From Cylindrobasidium torrendii FP15055 ss-10 (Eukaryota; Basidiomycota; Agaricomycetes; Agaricales; Physalacriaceae), in assembly GCA_000934385.1 (NCBI GenBank), contig KN880533.1:19029-83028 (forward strand): 64,000 nucleotides of DNA. The letters run 5' to 3'. The position numbers were made by a program, and so were the translations under genes. Below are positions 1 through 9,807 of this stretch, in pieces. The notes below the pieces were generated by a model, which was given only the letters and a program-made list of their open reading frames with translations, was not told the origin of the DNA and searched no databases. Numbering within the stretch: position 1 is the first letter of the stretch; each line of letters begins with the position of its first letter.

Positions 1-187
1 TGTTCGAGACGTCGAACAATGGACAACACCCTTCGGGGGAGTCTACGGATTTGTCGTGGATGTACCATAGCTAATTCGTGTCTTGCCGGACCTTTCAGCA
101 GAGGGCACTCAGGTTGAAGTTGGAAGCAATGTTAGTATTTGTTACAACGGCACTACATATTCTGCACATGTTCCTAGCGCTTTCCAA

Positions 188-1617
188 CTACTCCCAGTCG
201 CTGTCCGAATCCGTAGACTCAGCGCCGGTTGGCTTTGCTGCTTTAGACTCCTTCCCCACTACCTCGCTGGTATTGCCGGAGACCACGTCGTAGCTGTCCT
301 CACTTCCTTGTCGCGGGCTGCTGGAAATCGAAGGAGGCTGTTTCTCGTGTACTGGAGCGACGACTGAACTTGATGCTGCGGGGGTGTGGCTCTCATCTTC
401 GTCGTCCTCCCACGCAAAGTCCTCTGTCGTTTCAGTAGAGGCTAAAGGATGCATTAGATCATTGTTGGGTGCAGAGAGCTAACTTACCCTGGATGAGAGC
501 TTGCCGTCTGCTTTCTTCCTGAGTGATCTGTTGAGCACGGAAGAAATAACGCGTCCAAAACACGTCGTTGGTTATTTCTTCGGGAACTAAAGCACACTGT
601 TAACAATGGGTTGATTGAGTCTGAGGATAGCGTACCGAGTGTGTCCAAATTCGCCTTGAGCGCAGCACCATCTGCGTGATCTGCAAGAGCCTCTGCAATG
701 CGAGCGGCCCACTCTTCGCCTTGGATGCCACCCTTGGGCGTAACCTCCGCCTCAATCCACTGTTTGTACTGTTCATCGGCTTCTGGATCGTGTCGAATGA
801 TATCTGAGTCGTGTTTGAGCCGCTTCAGAAGGGCCTCCGCCCGCGTAGCAACCGCCGCCGCTTTGCCTTTGCCTTTGTCTCCGGGCTCAGTAGGCTCAGC
901 AGGTGTCGCGGCAGGTGTTGGCAGCATCCACATATCGCTTCCATCCCAAATAAAGCCCGCCCCGCTTGTATCGTCAGGTGGAATAACGCGTACAGCGTCC
1001 TTCAATACTTCGCTTGCCTCGTTATACGCATCTCGCAACAGAGTTTCGCTCTTGTGCACATATTCTTCCGCTTGAGCACGCGTAACGCCCTGTACGCGCT
1101 GGAATTCAGCAGCCAGGTTTGTGCGGATCTGCGCGTAGTCGGCGTTCTTGAGAGTCTCGGGGATGTTGTTCTGCACGGTCTGCGCGATATTGGGCGGGAG
1201 GGCAGCCTGAAGGCGGGCAAAGAATGTTGGGGTTTGTGTGGACATTGAGGGAGAAGATTGGGTGGTCGGTGTGGTGGGTCCATCGCCGTCGACGCTCCTT
1301 GTCGATGATTCGCCTTGCGTTGCTGTCGCTATCGAACTCTGCGACTCCGATAATCGGTGGGCTTGAGCTTGCACTGACGTTACAACTCCAGAGAAGTCCT
1401 TCGTGGCAGTTGCCAATGCTGCCTCGCTCTAATGAGTGCCATGAGCAAATCGTCCAATATCTCAAGTCTGGTTGCACACTTGTTTACGAAAACCACCCCA
1501 GAAACGACTCAACTGTCCAATGACTTGGTTCACTTCCTCATCTAAACTTTGTTGCGGGGCTGTTACTGGGGGCGTGTTAGTCCCTCCAGTTACATCCAGG
1601 GGGTCGAGATAGTTCAT
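188..1617 (-). CDS. BSD-domain protein (4 exons, 427 aa)
   Basis: Exons on the minus strand are 1617-1480, 1428-637, 587-488 and 441-188, joined by GT-AG introns in frame. The start is the ATG of MNYLDPLDV; the first exon runs to GRFWGGFRKQ-like sequence, a typical opening of this family. The middle is a predicted helical stretch followed by a Pro/Glu linker. The small third exon carries the BSD signature (VPEEITNDVFWTRYFFRAQQ), with the paired aromatics FW and YFF that name the domain. The tail is acidic and disordered and ends SDSDSDWE. BSD domains occur in TFIIH p62, synapse-associated proteins and DOS2-like fungal proteins; this layout (N-terminal amphipathic region, single BSD, acidic tail) fits the SYAP1/Dos2 type. 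The exact cellular role is not shown by the sequence. Confidence 0.85.
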
Positions 1618-1753
1618 GGTTAAGAGGGAAGGCGGTTGATGTGACGTCACACAACCCAGCCCAGCCATTTCCTGTACTTTTGACCAGTCAAATTCTGTGG
1701 GACACCAACAACTACGAATACAATATATAATCTAGATCTATTATTCCATTCTA

Positions 1754-3201
1754 TCAAGCAGACGCGCTCGAGACAGCGACACGGGGGGCAGCCTTTGCAG
1801 TCTCCATCGTGTGAGAGACCTTCTCGCCAGCTGCTTCGGCCTTGTGTGCACGACACTCTTGTAGGAAGTCGGTGAACATCTACAAACTGCTCAGAACAAC
1901 GGGCGCAGAGTAAAAGACGGTCACGAACCTCGATAGTATCAAGAGGACCGCCAGCGCTTTCGGGGTGGAACTGGACGCCCCAGACTTTCTTGCCAGACTC
2001 TGCTGTCGACTTGATGCCCTCAACAGACGAGTCGTTGCAGTTGATGAAAAACGGTTCCCAGCCCTGGGGGAAGGGGTCCTGGAGCTTCAGAGCGTACTGG
2101 TGGTTCTGGCTTTTGAGGACATCAGCGGAGGGGGATGCTGCAGTGGCGACTGAGCTTACCTAGTCACATACACACGGCCTGCACGAATGGAGCCAGCGGA
2201 CGCTAGCGCAAGAACCGGTTGATTGTGGCCGCGGTTACCGAAAGTCATACGGTACGCATCAAGCCCAGCAGCCATGCCAATAACCTGATGACCCATGCAG
2301 ATACCAAAGATTGGCTTGTTCCACTGCTCCAGCGTCGTTCGGAGCTTCAAGGCAGCTTCCATGCAGTGTTGCGGGTCGCCAGGGCCGTTGGTCAAAAACA
2401 GCCCATCGTACTGGTCACGAATGGTGTTGAACTCGAAGTTCCAGGGAAGAACTGTCACTGAAGCGCCGCGGCGCACAAGCGCGCGAAGGATGTTGGCCTT
2501 AGCTCCGAAGTCGAGAACGGCAATCTTTACGTCTCCCCCAGGGTTGAGCGTATAGGGTTCAGTGGCTGAGATTTGGGCGACCAAATTCTCGACGGACGGG
2601 TCCCAATATTCTTCTGGTTGGGGTGCGGGAAGCTCGGCGTCGGGGCCAATAGCAAGACGCCCGAGAGTGGTGCCTTGGTCGCGGAGAAGACGCGTAATAG
2701 CGCGGGTATCGACACCTGTGATGCCGGGAACGTCATGGCGTTGGCACCAAGATGACAGCGACTCAACGGCACTGTAGTGCGAGAACTTTTCGGCAACGTC
2801 GCATACAACGACACCTGAGCATTGGATACCTTTAGACTCCAGTATGACGCCGACATCTTGGCTGTCGAAGGGTGCGGTATTCTTGGGTACGCCGTAGTTT
2901 CCGATTAATGGGGTGGTAAAAACGAGGATTTGACCGCGGTACGACGGGTCCGTCATTGATTCAGTATCTGTGGGCTGCTCAGGAGACGTCGGGCATTATC
3001 TAAATAATTGGACGCACAAGACGTGATGGAGGTGGAGAATACGGTCTCGCCGAAGACGCTTCGTGGTGCGCCGAACGAACGGCCAAAGAATGACTGGCCA
3101 GTTTTGAGGTGCATAGCGGCGGGAAGTGCAGCGACGGAACCAGCATGGGTCGCGAAGTTGCGGGAGAGGAGGGGAAGTCGAGTCACAGTTCGCAGAAACA
3201 T
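1754..3201 (-). CDS. CPA1: Arginine-specific carbamoyl-phosphate synthase, small (glutaminase) subunit
   Basis: Exons 3201-3018, 2967-2160, 2109-1929 and 1879-1754 give 432 aa. The subunit hydrolyses glutamine and passes ammonia to the large subunit, making carbamoyl phosphate for arginine synthesis. The first ~20 residues (MFLRTVTRLPLLSRNFATH) are basic and amphipathic, a mitochondrial presequence. The N-terminal small-subunit domain follows (TSITSYTESMTDPSYRG, HDVPGITGVDTRAITR). The class I glutamine amidotransferase domain has the nucleophile Cys near residue 285 in GICMGHQ and the histidine/glutamate pair in VWGVQFHPES. Length and motif order match fungal CPA1 proteins. The start was chosen because it opens the targeting peptide; a further in-frame Met 16 codons upstream lies inside the probable leader. 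The leader holds an attenuator uORF (separate entry), so arginine-dependent translational control is expected. Confidence 0.96.
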
Positions 3202-3217
3202 GTTGCACGTTGAATAT

Positions 3218-3335
3218 TTAATGGGCCAGAAGCGAAAATACGAGGTCACTCAAGTAGCTGGAAGGATGGTCAGAGGAGAAAGAGGGAGAGACGTAACAGA
3301 ACGCACTCGTCGCGAGTATTCTGCGTGAATAACAT
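3218..3335 (-). promoter_or_regulatory. Arginine attenuator peptide (AAP) uORF of CPA1, interrupted by an intron
   Basis: On the minus strand an ATG at 3335 opens ten codons, interrupted after GA at 3307. A 49-nt intron follows (3306-3258): donor GTGCGT, branch-like CTGAC, pyrimidine tract, acceptor TTCCAG. The second exon (3257-3218) ends in TAA. The spliced uORF encodes 22 residues ending RDDYLSDLVFSLLAH. The core DYLSD and the eight residues after it match the fungal AAP layout (D-Y-[LI]-S-D plus eight residues to the stop), including the Asp before Tyr that is essential for arginine-induced ribosome stalling in Neurospora and yeast. The Trp of those peptides is Phe here. The stop lies 16 nt before the CPA1 ATG. 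Unspliced, the same ATG gives an unrelated 21-residue frame. Confidence 0.82.
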
Positions 3336-4126
3336 GTACACGCTGGTCGGGACTAAAGTGTTAGACCTAATCGGCGGGCTGTTAAAAAATTCGTCCACTG
3401 ATCGGCCGCATTATCTGAGTTAAATTGGCCGACGGCATGCAATGTGGCGGGAGTTTATCTAGCTCTCCGATTATCGTTGGCTCGGGTTACTTGTGCGGAA
3501 ATTTACATTCGTGCGGAGAAAACAAGCGTCAAGATCAACCAGCTAGGATAACAATGCATATCACCAAACGCATGTCGACGAATTGCAGCCTGCACCACAT
3601 TGTGAACGTTTAGAGAGCCTACTACTCAAGCACAGTCAAGCACTTGTATTAGCCGCACGTCTGTATTCAGATACCAGGCTTATCGTCGTTTCAAGCCGTC
3701 TACCTAAGCTAACATTGTGTTATTAATAACAGAATATTTCCATTCATCATATGCCCATCCAGCAGATGGCATGGGGAGACATAACTTAGGAATGTGCATC
3801 ACCCTTGTTGAGACTCTGTGTGCTGTCCATGGCGTGTCTGATGAACTTGTCTACGTTTGAGCAGTACACATACCTGTCAAGCTTTCGTTGACCTGGACCT
3901 TCCCCACTCGTCGGCAGGATAAAGGCGCTGAGCGGCCCAAGTACTTTGTAATGATGTCAATGTATGAGGTATGTATTCGACCGACCGAGCTTGTAAACAA
4001 AAGACAAGGCAAATGTGGTATTAATTCGTGCCTCGCGGGCCTTGCAACCGATTTGGACCACTACGTCACGTGGTCGATTATTTAGAAAGAAGCCGCGAAT
4101 GTCAAGGCTTGCTTCGTACCATCACC
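3336..4126. other. Intergenic, divergent CPA1 / DUF4045 gene
   Basis: Shared upstream region between two divergently transcribed genes. No frame with convincing coding character and no clear TATA element. Parts near 3700-3800 are AT-rich. Confidence 0.5.
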
Positions 4127-7100
4127 ATGGCCGCGCCCTCCGGGTCTGTATATGCTCAACGAACTGGCGGTAGTGTTGCTCCCAATGATGAAGGGTTAGT
4201 CGAATGGGCGAGTCGGATCAAGGCGATGCAAGATCAAGTGGATGCGGATGAGGAGGCAGAACAGAAGAAGTTGGAAGAGGAAATTGCTGCGTCACGCCTG
4301 GCACGACAGCGCCGCAGTCGTCTAGGGTACGGCAGTAGGGCGCAAAGTCTCGATTTGTGTGCGTATTGAACTCTGTACCATGTCACCTTTAGCTCATAGC
4401 TATGCTAGCTGCCGAAGGTTCGAAACTTCCAGCTATCAAGGACAATGCCCCGGTATCTGCAGGGCACAACTCCCCTTCAGAACGACTCTCCGGTCAAGAT
4501 GATGCGCTGCGAAAGCTTACAGGGGGACCACCACCAACCGCACCCAAATCGAACGACGCAATATCACTGGCAGCGTTCATGGGGGGCAAGGCGACGGGAC
4601 CCCGCTTGAATCGACACGCACCGCAGCAGGATGCCCACGATCCCACACAGTTCGAGCAACGCAGTCGTGTAGACGCTCCACATCCAATTTTCGGTAGCAA
4701 AGGTGTTGCCATGCCTGGGATGGTAGCTCGTAAAACGGCGGGAAACAACCAGGCAACCTTTCAAACGCCTTCAGCCGCTGCACCGGCGCCAGCAGCCGTC
4801 ACAGTGCCAGTCGATGAGGCACGGGTGCGACGCCAGAGCACACCATCTCTTGCTGCGCGCTACCTCGAGCATGCATCCTCTCCACGTCCGGTGTCTCCAC
4901 TCAAGATTAGTTCACGCGACAGAACGATCAGTACGCCTGGTCCAAAGCCTGTTGCCACTACTGGCCCGCCTTCGCGGTCACGCACTCCCCAACCGCCTCG
5001 TGTCTCGAGCCCAGCAGTCCCAGCTCCGGCTCGCGCGACCACACCACAGGTCCACTCTCCAGCACCCACGCAACCTCGTGTGCCCACAGCGTCCACACCA
5101 TCTCTTGCCCGCGCTGTGCAACCAACACCACGAACCTCGATGGGCCCGCCGATTCCTCTTTCACACTCTTCTTCAGCTGCTTTCCTCAAGGCACCCGTTC
5201 AGAAAGACCCGACGCCAAGCATTAGTAGGCTGCAGGGTCGCGGTTTCGTGCACCAAATGGTGCAGCAAAGCAGAGATCTAGGTGGACCATCGAGCCCAGC
5301 GTCCGCCAAAGATGAGTCAGGCAAGCTCCTCGGCGCACGCAAGGCGTCAGTCCTCGACCGGTGGCAACCAGAAGGATCCCCAGTCAAATCTCCGCCCCCG
5401 GTGCTTCCCAAGGCTGTCCCTATCAAGAAAACTAAGACCATTGGCCCTGAACAGACTGCTACGACCCCGCCGCCGCCGCGCGTTGTCAAACATTCTCCCT
5501 CTCTTCCGTCCGTGAAGGGTAGGAAGTCACCATCGCCAACCCGTACCGATATTCCATCTCACGAACCCTCATTTGGATCCGCCACGACTATGATGATCAT
5601 TAAGCCCACGACCCCAAAGCCTAAATCTCCAAGACCCAAATCCCCGCCAGCTGTGCGCCAGCCAGCTGTATCATTTTCCGCAGTGGACGAGCTTGGTGTC
5701 AGTCGGATGAGCACCGGAAGCAAGGTGACATTTGCAGACATGGCACCAGAGCCCCGGAAACCGCTAGCTCATGTGCGTTACATTTGGTGATATCGAGTTG
5801 GACATTTACTTACGGAAACCTCGTTGTTTTTGCTTTGTTCTTGTTTTTTTACGTTCTTTCAATCCATTTGGGTCCTTTTGTGCTCTTGTTATTCCATTTT
5901 TTGAAATTTAGCCCACCAAAGAACGGGCCAAAAAGCCCAAGAAGGTCAAGACAAACGAAACCGTTGCGAACCTTCGTATCACAGACAGTACTAGAACAGC
6001 GCCAGCAGCTCAGCCATCACCGGCACCGTTGGCATCTGGAGAAATGGACGTTGCTGCCCTGGGCACTAAGTCTTCCCTGTCAGCTGCGACGCCCCCACAG
6101 GTTGCAGTGACACCCAGAGATATTGCCCGCGCGCCTTCTCCCTCAAGTGGCAAACCTGCAACTGCAACTGCAACTCGTCCCAACATTGCCGAACGATGGT
6201 CGCAGAACATCACAAATGTTGCGGAGGTTTCTTCATCTCCACCAGCGGACACCCCTGGGAAAATGGCGGGCAAACAAGCGCTGCCAGGGATGTCAGGGTC
6301 AAACGCGCCTACACTCAACCGCAAAAAGTCGGCGGCTGGGGATGCACCAGGGCCACGACTGCCTACCACAATGCAAAAGGTTTCGCCTCCGAGTACAGAG
6401 GGTGCAGCGCCGCCGTCTCCCATTCCGAGAACAAGGATCCCAAGCACGGGAAGTAGGGCAACAGTGATGGATGTCGCCCAGGTCTTTGTAGAGCATGCAA
6501 GGAAAAGCCCGGAAATCGAATCACCAACTTCGGTCGAAGAGCCAGTCCGGATACAAATCTCCTCGCCGCCTGCGCAGTTGTCTTCCCCGGTGACCGCGTC
6601 CTCGGTGCCGTCGTTTGCACGACCTCAGAACGATAAAAGGAAGTCAAGCTACGATAGGTTCTCAGCCGTCACACTGCCCCCACTACAGGAAGAGGTTACA
6701 CCTACTCCTTCGCCTGCCGGGACACTGTCAAAGAATTATGTAAAGGATCTGGTGCTCGAAAAGGAGGACAAGATACATTCCCCTACACTGACTCTCTGTA
6801 AGTCATGCGTTCTCTTTCTGGTACTAAACCTGACCTAAGATTTTCTATTAGCGTTTACTGCTGGACCTATCTCTCGCTTGGATGTATCTGCTCTTATCGC
6901 GGGACCGCCAGTCTATACACCCGACCAAAGCATTCGAGATATCTCTGTCGAGGTCATGCTTGTGTCAGGAAGTGCAACCACGATCCTGTCCGACGATACG
7001 AATGTATTTTATGACAATGAGATCTTGGCGGTAATACACAGGAAGAAATCGATTTCTAGTGGGCTCGTAGCGACGACGGTATGGGCGTGGGCAGGCCGTG

Positions 7101-8228
7101 AACTTGATGCCAGGGAGGAAATCAAGCTAGAGGAGATTGCTAGCAGGTATAGGACGTCTTATGTACGTTCTTTCTCTTCGTATGAAATCCCTGGTATAGT
7201 TACTCATCCAACCTAACAGATTTTGGTGCCGCAGTATGCAGAACCTGCGGAAATGCTGAAAGTGCTTGGAGGACAGCTCGCGGTTCGACAAGGCTCGCGA
7301 GTACACTGGTCGGCGGAGAATACGGCCATGCATGTTGTGCGCTCACGGAATGGATACATTCTGATTGAGGAGCTCGACTTGGTGACTCTTTTGGCCTGAC
7401 ACACTTTTGTCTTGGTGCTAACTATGCACTAGGGTATTCAGAATTTGTGTGCCGGATACAGCTATTGTGTGACGGTACTCGAGACGGTGTATATCTGGCA
7501 TGGGCCGGGAGCCGTTGAGAAAGAGAGGAAGGCGGCTAGACTGTATGCAAGGAAGCTCGGGGAGAACGTCGTTGAGCTCGGACGGAACGCCAGTGAGGAT
7601 GATGAGGACATGTTTTGGATGGTCTTAGGCGATGAGGGCTATGCCCAGGCAGATTATTGGAGATGGAGGTCCGAGGCGAAAGGGTCAATCGACCCAGCTA
7701 TATGGGAGGTCGACGCGAGCAAGGTATGTGTTCAGCGCGCTGACTTCTTCTCGAGCTAATGTTGTCGATAGCTCACCCATGTGCCTTCGTGGACGGTTCA
7801 CGTGAACGTACATTCCAGCGTGTTCATCGCGGATTGCATTTGGGAGATATACGTTGTCGTAGGCAAGGATGCGAGGGGCAAGAGGACTGTCATCCAGTCA
7901 GCGTTAAAGGCAGCCGAAGAGCTTGCGAAGGGAGTTGCGTCACGAAGGCCGTTCACACCAGTGGTTCATGTCCTCACTATGCCATCCCAAATTCCGTTGG
8001 AACTTCGGGCTCACCTAAGGGACATTCGTGTCTTTGGATCGGAAATCGAGGCTCCTGAACATATGAACATTGTTTCTGCGGAAGTGGCACATCATCAGGT
8101 ATGCGATGTATACCGAACAATGAACGACATTACTAACGGGGACCTAGCTAAACCGTCAATCATGGCCGAAGATGGCTCTGACGGACCCAACTTTCTTGCC
8201 TTTGGGTGTGGATCCTTCAGTGCTCTAA
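4127..8228 (+). CDS. DUF4045 / gelsolin-repeat protein, actin-associated (8 exons, 1220 aa)
   Basis: Exons 4127-4358, 4400-5772, 5912-6797, 6852-7162, 7220-7381, 7433-7723, 7772-8098 and 8148-8228; lengths sum to a whole number of codons. The N-terminus (VEWASRIKAMQDQVDADEEAE, then a basic RLARQRRSR stretch) is the opening of fungal DUF4045 proteins. About 700 residues of Pro/Ser/Thr/Lys-rich disordered sequence follow, full of SPxK and PxxP motifs. From exon 4 to the end lie folded segments resembling gelsolin/villin repeats: LGGQLAVRQGSRVHWSAENT, YIWHGPGAVEKERKAARLYA, and a last repeat ending LPLGVDPSVL after the typical MALTDPTFL. Such proteins are thought to bind or sever actin filaments at growing tips. 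The acceptor of exon 5 could instead be 18 nt downstream, in frame. Confidence 0.85.
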
Positions 8229-8397
8229 GCAATGGAGTTTCGAGCGACAGACAACATTGGATTGGATGGATCATAAGTTATAGCTAATATGTACAGAATA
8301 CATGCGTTGTATACGGTATATATGTGGAATGTAGCAGTGTATAACATAGGTAGCAGAACAGGGACGATACAATGGCAGGCCGAGGCAACAAACCTCA

Positions 8398-9608
8398 TCA
8401 GCCATACCACTTTTTGCCGATACGGGTTCCCTTTGGACCGCTGCGCTGAGGAACCATGGGAGGCATGGTGATGTTCCAAACCTCCTTTGCGAGATTCCAA
8501 GTGGCATGGTCAAACTCGAACACAATTTGTCTTTTCATTAATTTGTTGTCCATCTTCTCTTCGTCGCTTGGTGCTTCGCACGCGACTGTAGGACGCTTAG
8601 TTAGATGCGAGGAAATGTGTGTTGTTGAGGACTCACAAATGACTGGTTCTCCGGTTTCTTCAGTTGTTTCGAGGGCTACTTTGCCGTCGCGGATGAGGAA
8701 GGAGAGATGAAAAAGGTTCTCGACAGATTGTGCAAAGTCTTCTGGATTGATCACGAATCTGAACAGGTTGACTGGCTCCCCGATATCTCTGAGAAGATTT
8801 TCTAGCTAAAACCAAGTCAGCATCGGACACTCGGCCATGCATGGCACGCACAATAGCTACGTTCTTCGTAGTCTCGTTCTCTGAACGCGCTATATCTTCT
8901 TCGCGAATTTCCTGAGGTTTCCGCATATCAGCTTTGTTGATCTCGAGTTTCGCGCGCTGAGTTTGTGCGCGCTTTTTGGCCTCGAGTGAAAGTGGGCCGA
9001 GCAAGAATCCAGGAATTGGCGCACGACGGCTGCATGCAAGCGCTTTGCGACCAATGACTGACCAGTCGAGTCGGCCAGCAGTTTCATCTTCTTCAGAATC
9101 ACTGTCTCCTCCACCCGTAGTATTCACGCCGCCCATGAAGCTAACAAGCTTCGCAACAAATTCATCGGTGTCGAAGGCCCCTTGGCCCGACTTAAGGCCA
9201 CGGGCTTTCTGATGTCCAACGGCAGTCATTTGCAGTATGACCGCGGAATCCAGGGTTGCTTCTTGCGGATTCTTCACTAAAGACATATTAGAATGGGACA
9301 CAAAATACCTGTTTTACAGCCTACCGCCTTGCCAAAGTGTGTTTAGCCTGTCGAGATCCTCGAGCATGGCATCTGGATTGTGATCCTTCTCGCTAACAGT
9401 GGCTAAAGACACGTTAAATGTCGTTTTTCATGATGAAAGCGCGCCTACGGTCATATTTGCTTTGATATTTGCGCAACCCGGCGCGCACAGCACGCTTCTC
9501 ATCTGGAGCTTGGTCGGGGTCATAGGGCAGTTCATCTAATTGGATGAGCCTAGTTGTATACAACCACAGGCGACGCGTACCGTATGAGTGACTGGGGCCA
9601 GCGGACAT
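8398..9608 (-). CDS. NSE4: Nse4 kleisin subunit of the SMC5-SMC6 complex (5 exons, 339 aa)
   Basis: Exons 9608-9449, 9402-9325, 9276-8852, 8805-8637 and 8585-8398. Nse4 bridges the SMC5 and SMC6 heads and is needed for repair of replication-associated damage. The N-terminal helix region (YDPTVSEKDHNPDAMLEDLDRLN, then LDSAVILQMTAVGHQKARGL) corresponds to the SMC-binding part. The C-terminal winged-helix signature is clear: PVNLFRFVINPEDFAQSVEN, then LFHLSFLIRDGKVAL, and near the end QIVFEFDHATWNLAKEVW. The frame appears to shift near 8805. This is explained by a 46-nt intron (GTGCGT donor, GCTGAC branch, TTTTAG acceptor) that restores LENLLRDIGEP. The gene is head-to-head with the Rad5-like helicase, with 199 bp between start codons. 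Confidence 0.9.
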
Positions 9609-9807
9609 GACAGGAGGATGGAAAGCACTGTTTGGCGCTGTTGACGCGACACGAAAGTCACGGGACTGATTGCTCTTTTACCGCGACCATCAAGAAGCAC
9701 AAGTAGCCATGTCGCACGTTATTGGCGTTCGTGGGCAATAAATCCGGTCGATCTGTTGGCTGACATGCCATGCGAATAGTACTGCCAATCTACGCGTGCG
9801 GTTTGCC
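9609..9807. promoter_or_regulatory. Shared divergent promoter, NSE4 / Rad5-like helicase
   Basis: Only 199 bp separate the two ATGs. No TATA box is obvious. Both genes act in DNA-damage tolerance, so co-regulation is plausible (inference). Confidence 0.5.

Noticed and set aside
1..187. Possible 3' end of a plus-strand gene entering the window
   Set aside because: Two frames reach stops near 70 (for example ending VYGFVVDVP), but there is too little sequence to choose or name one.
8795..8815. Apparent +1 frameshift in NSE4
   Set aside because: A 46-nt intron (8851-8806) with GTGCGT donor, GCTGAC branch and TTTTAG acceptor restores the frame and the conserved LENLLRDIGEP.
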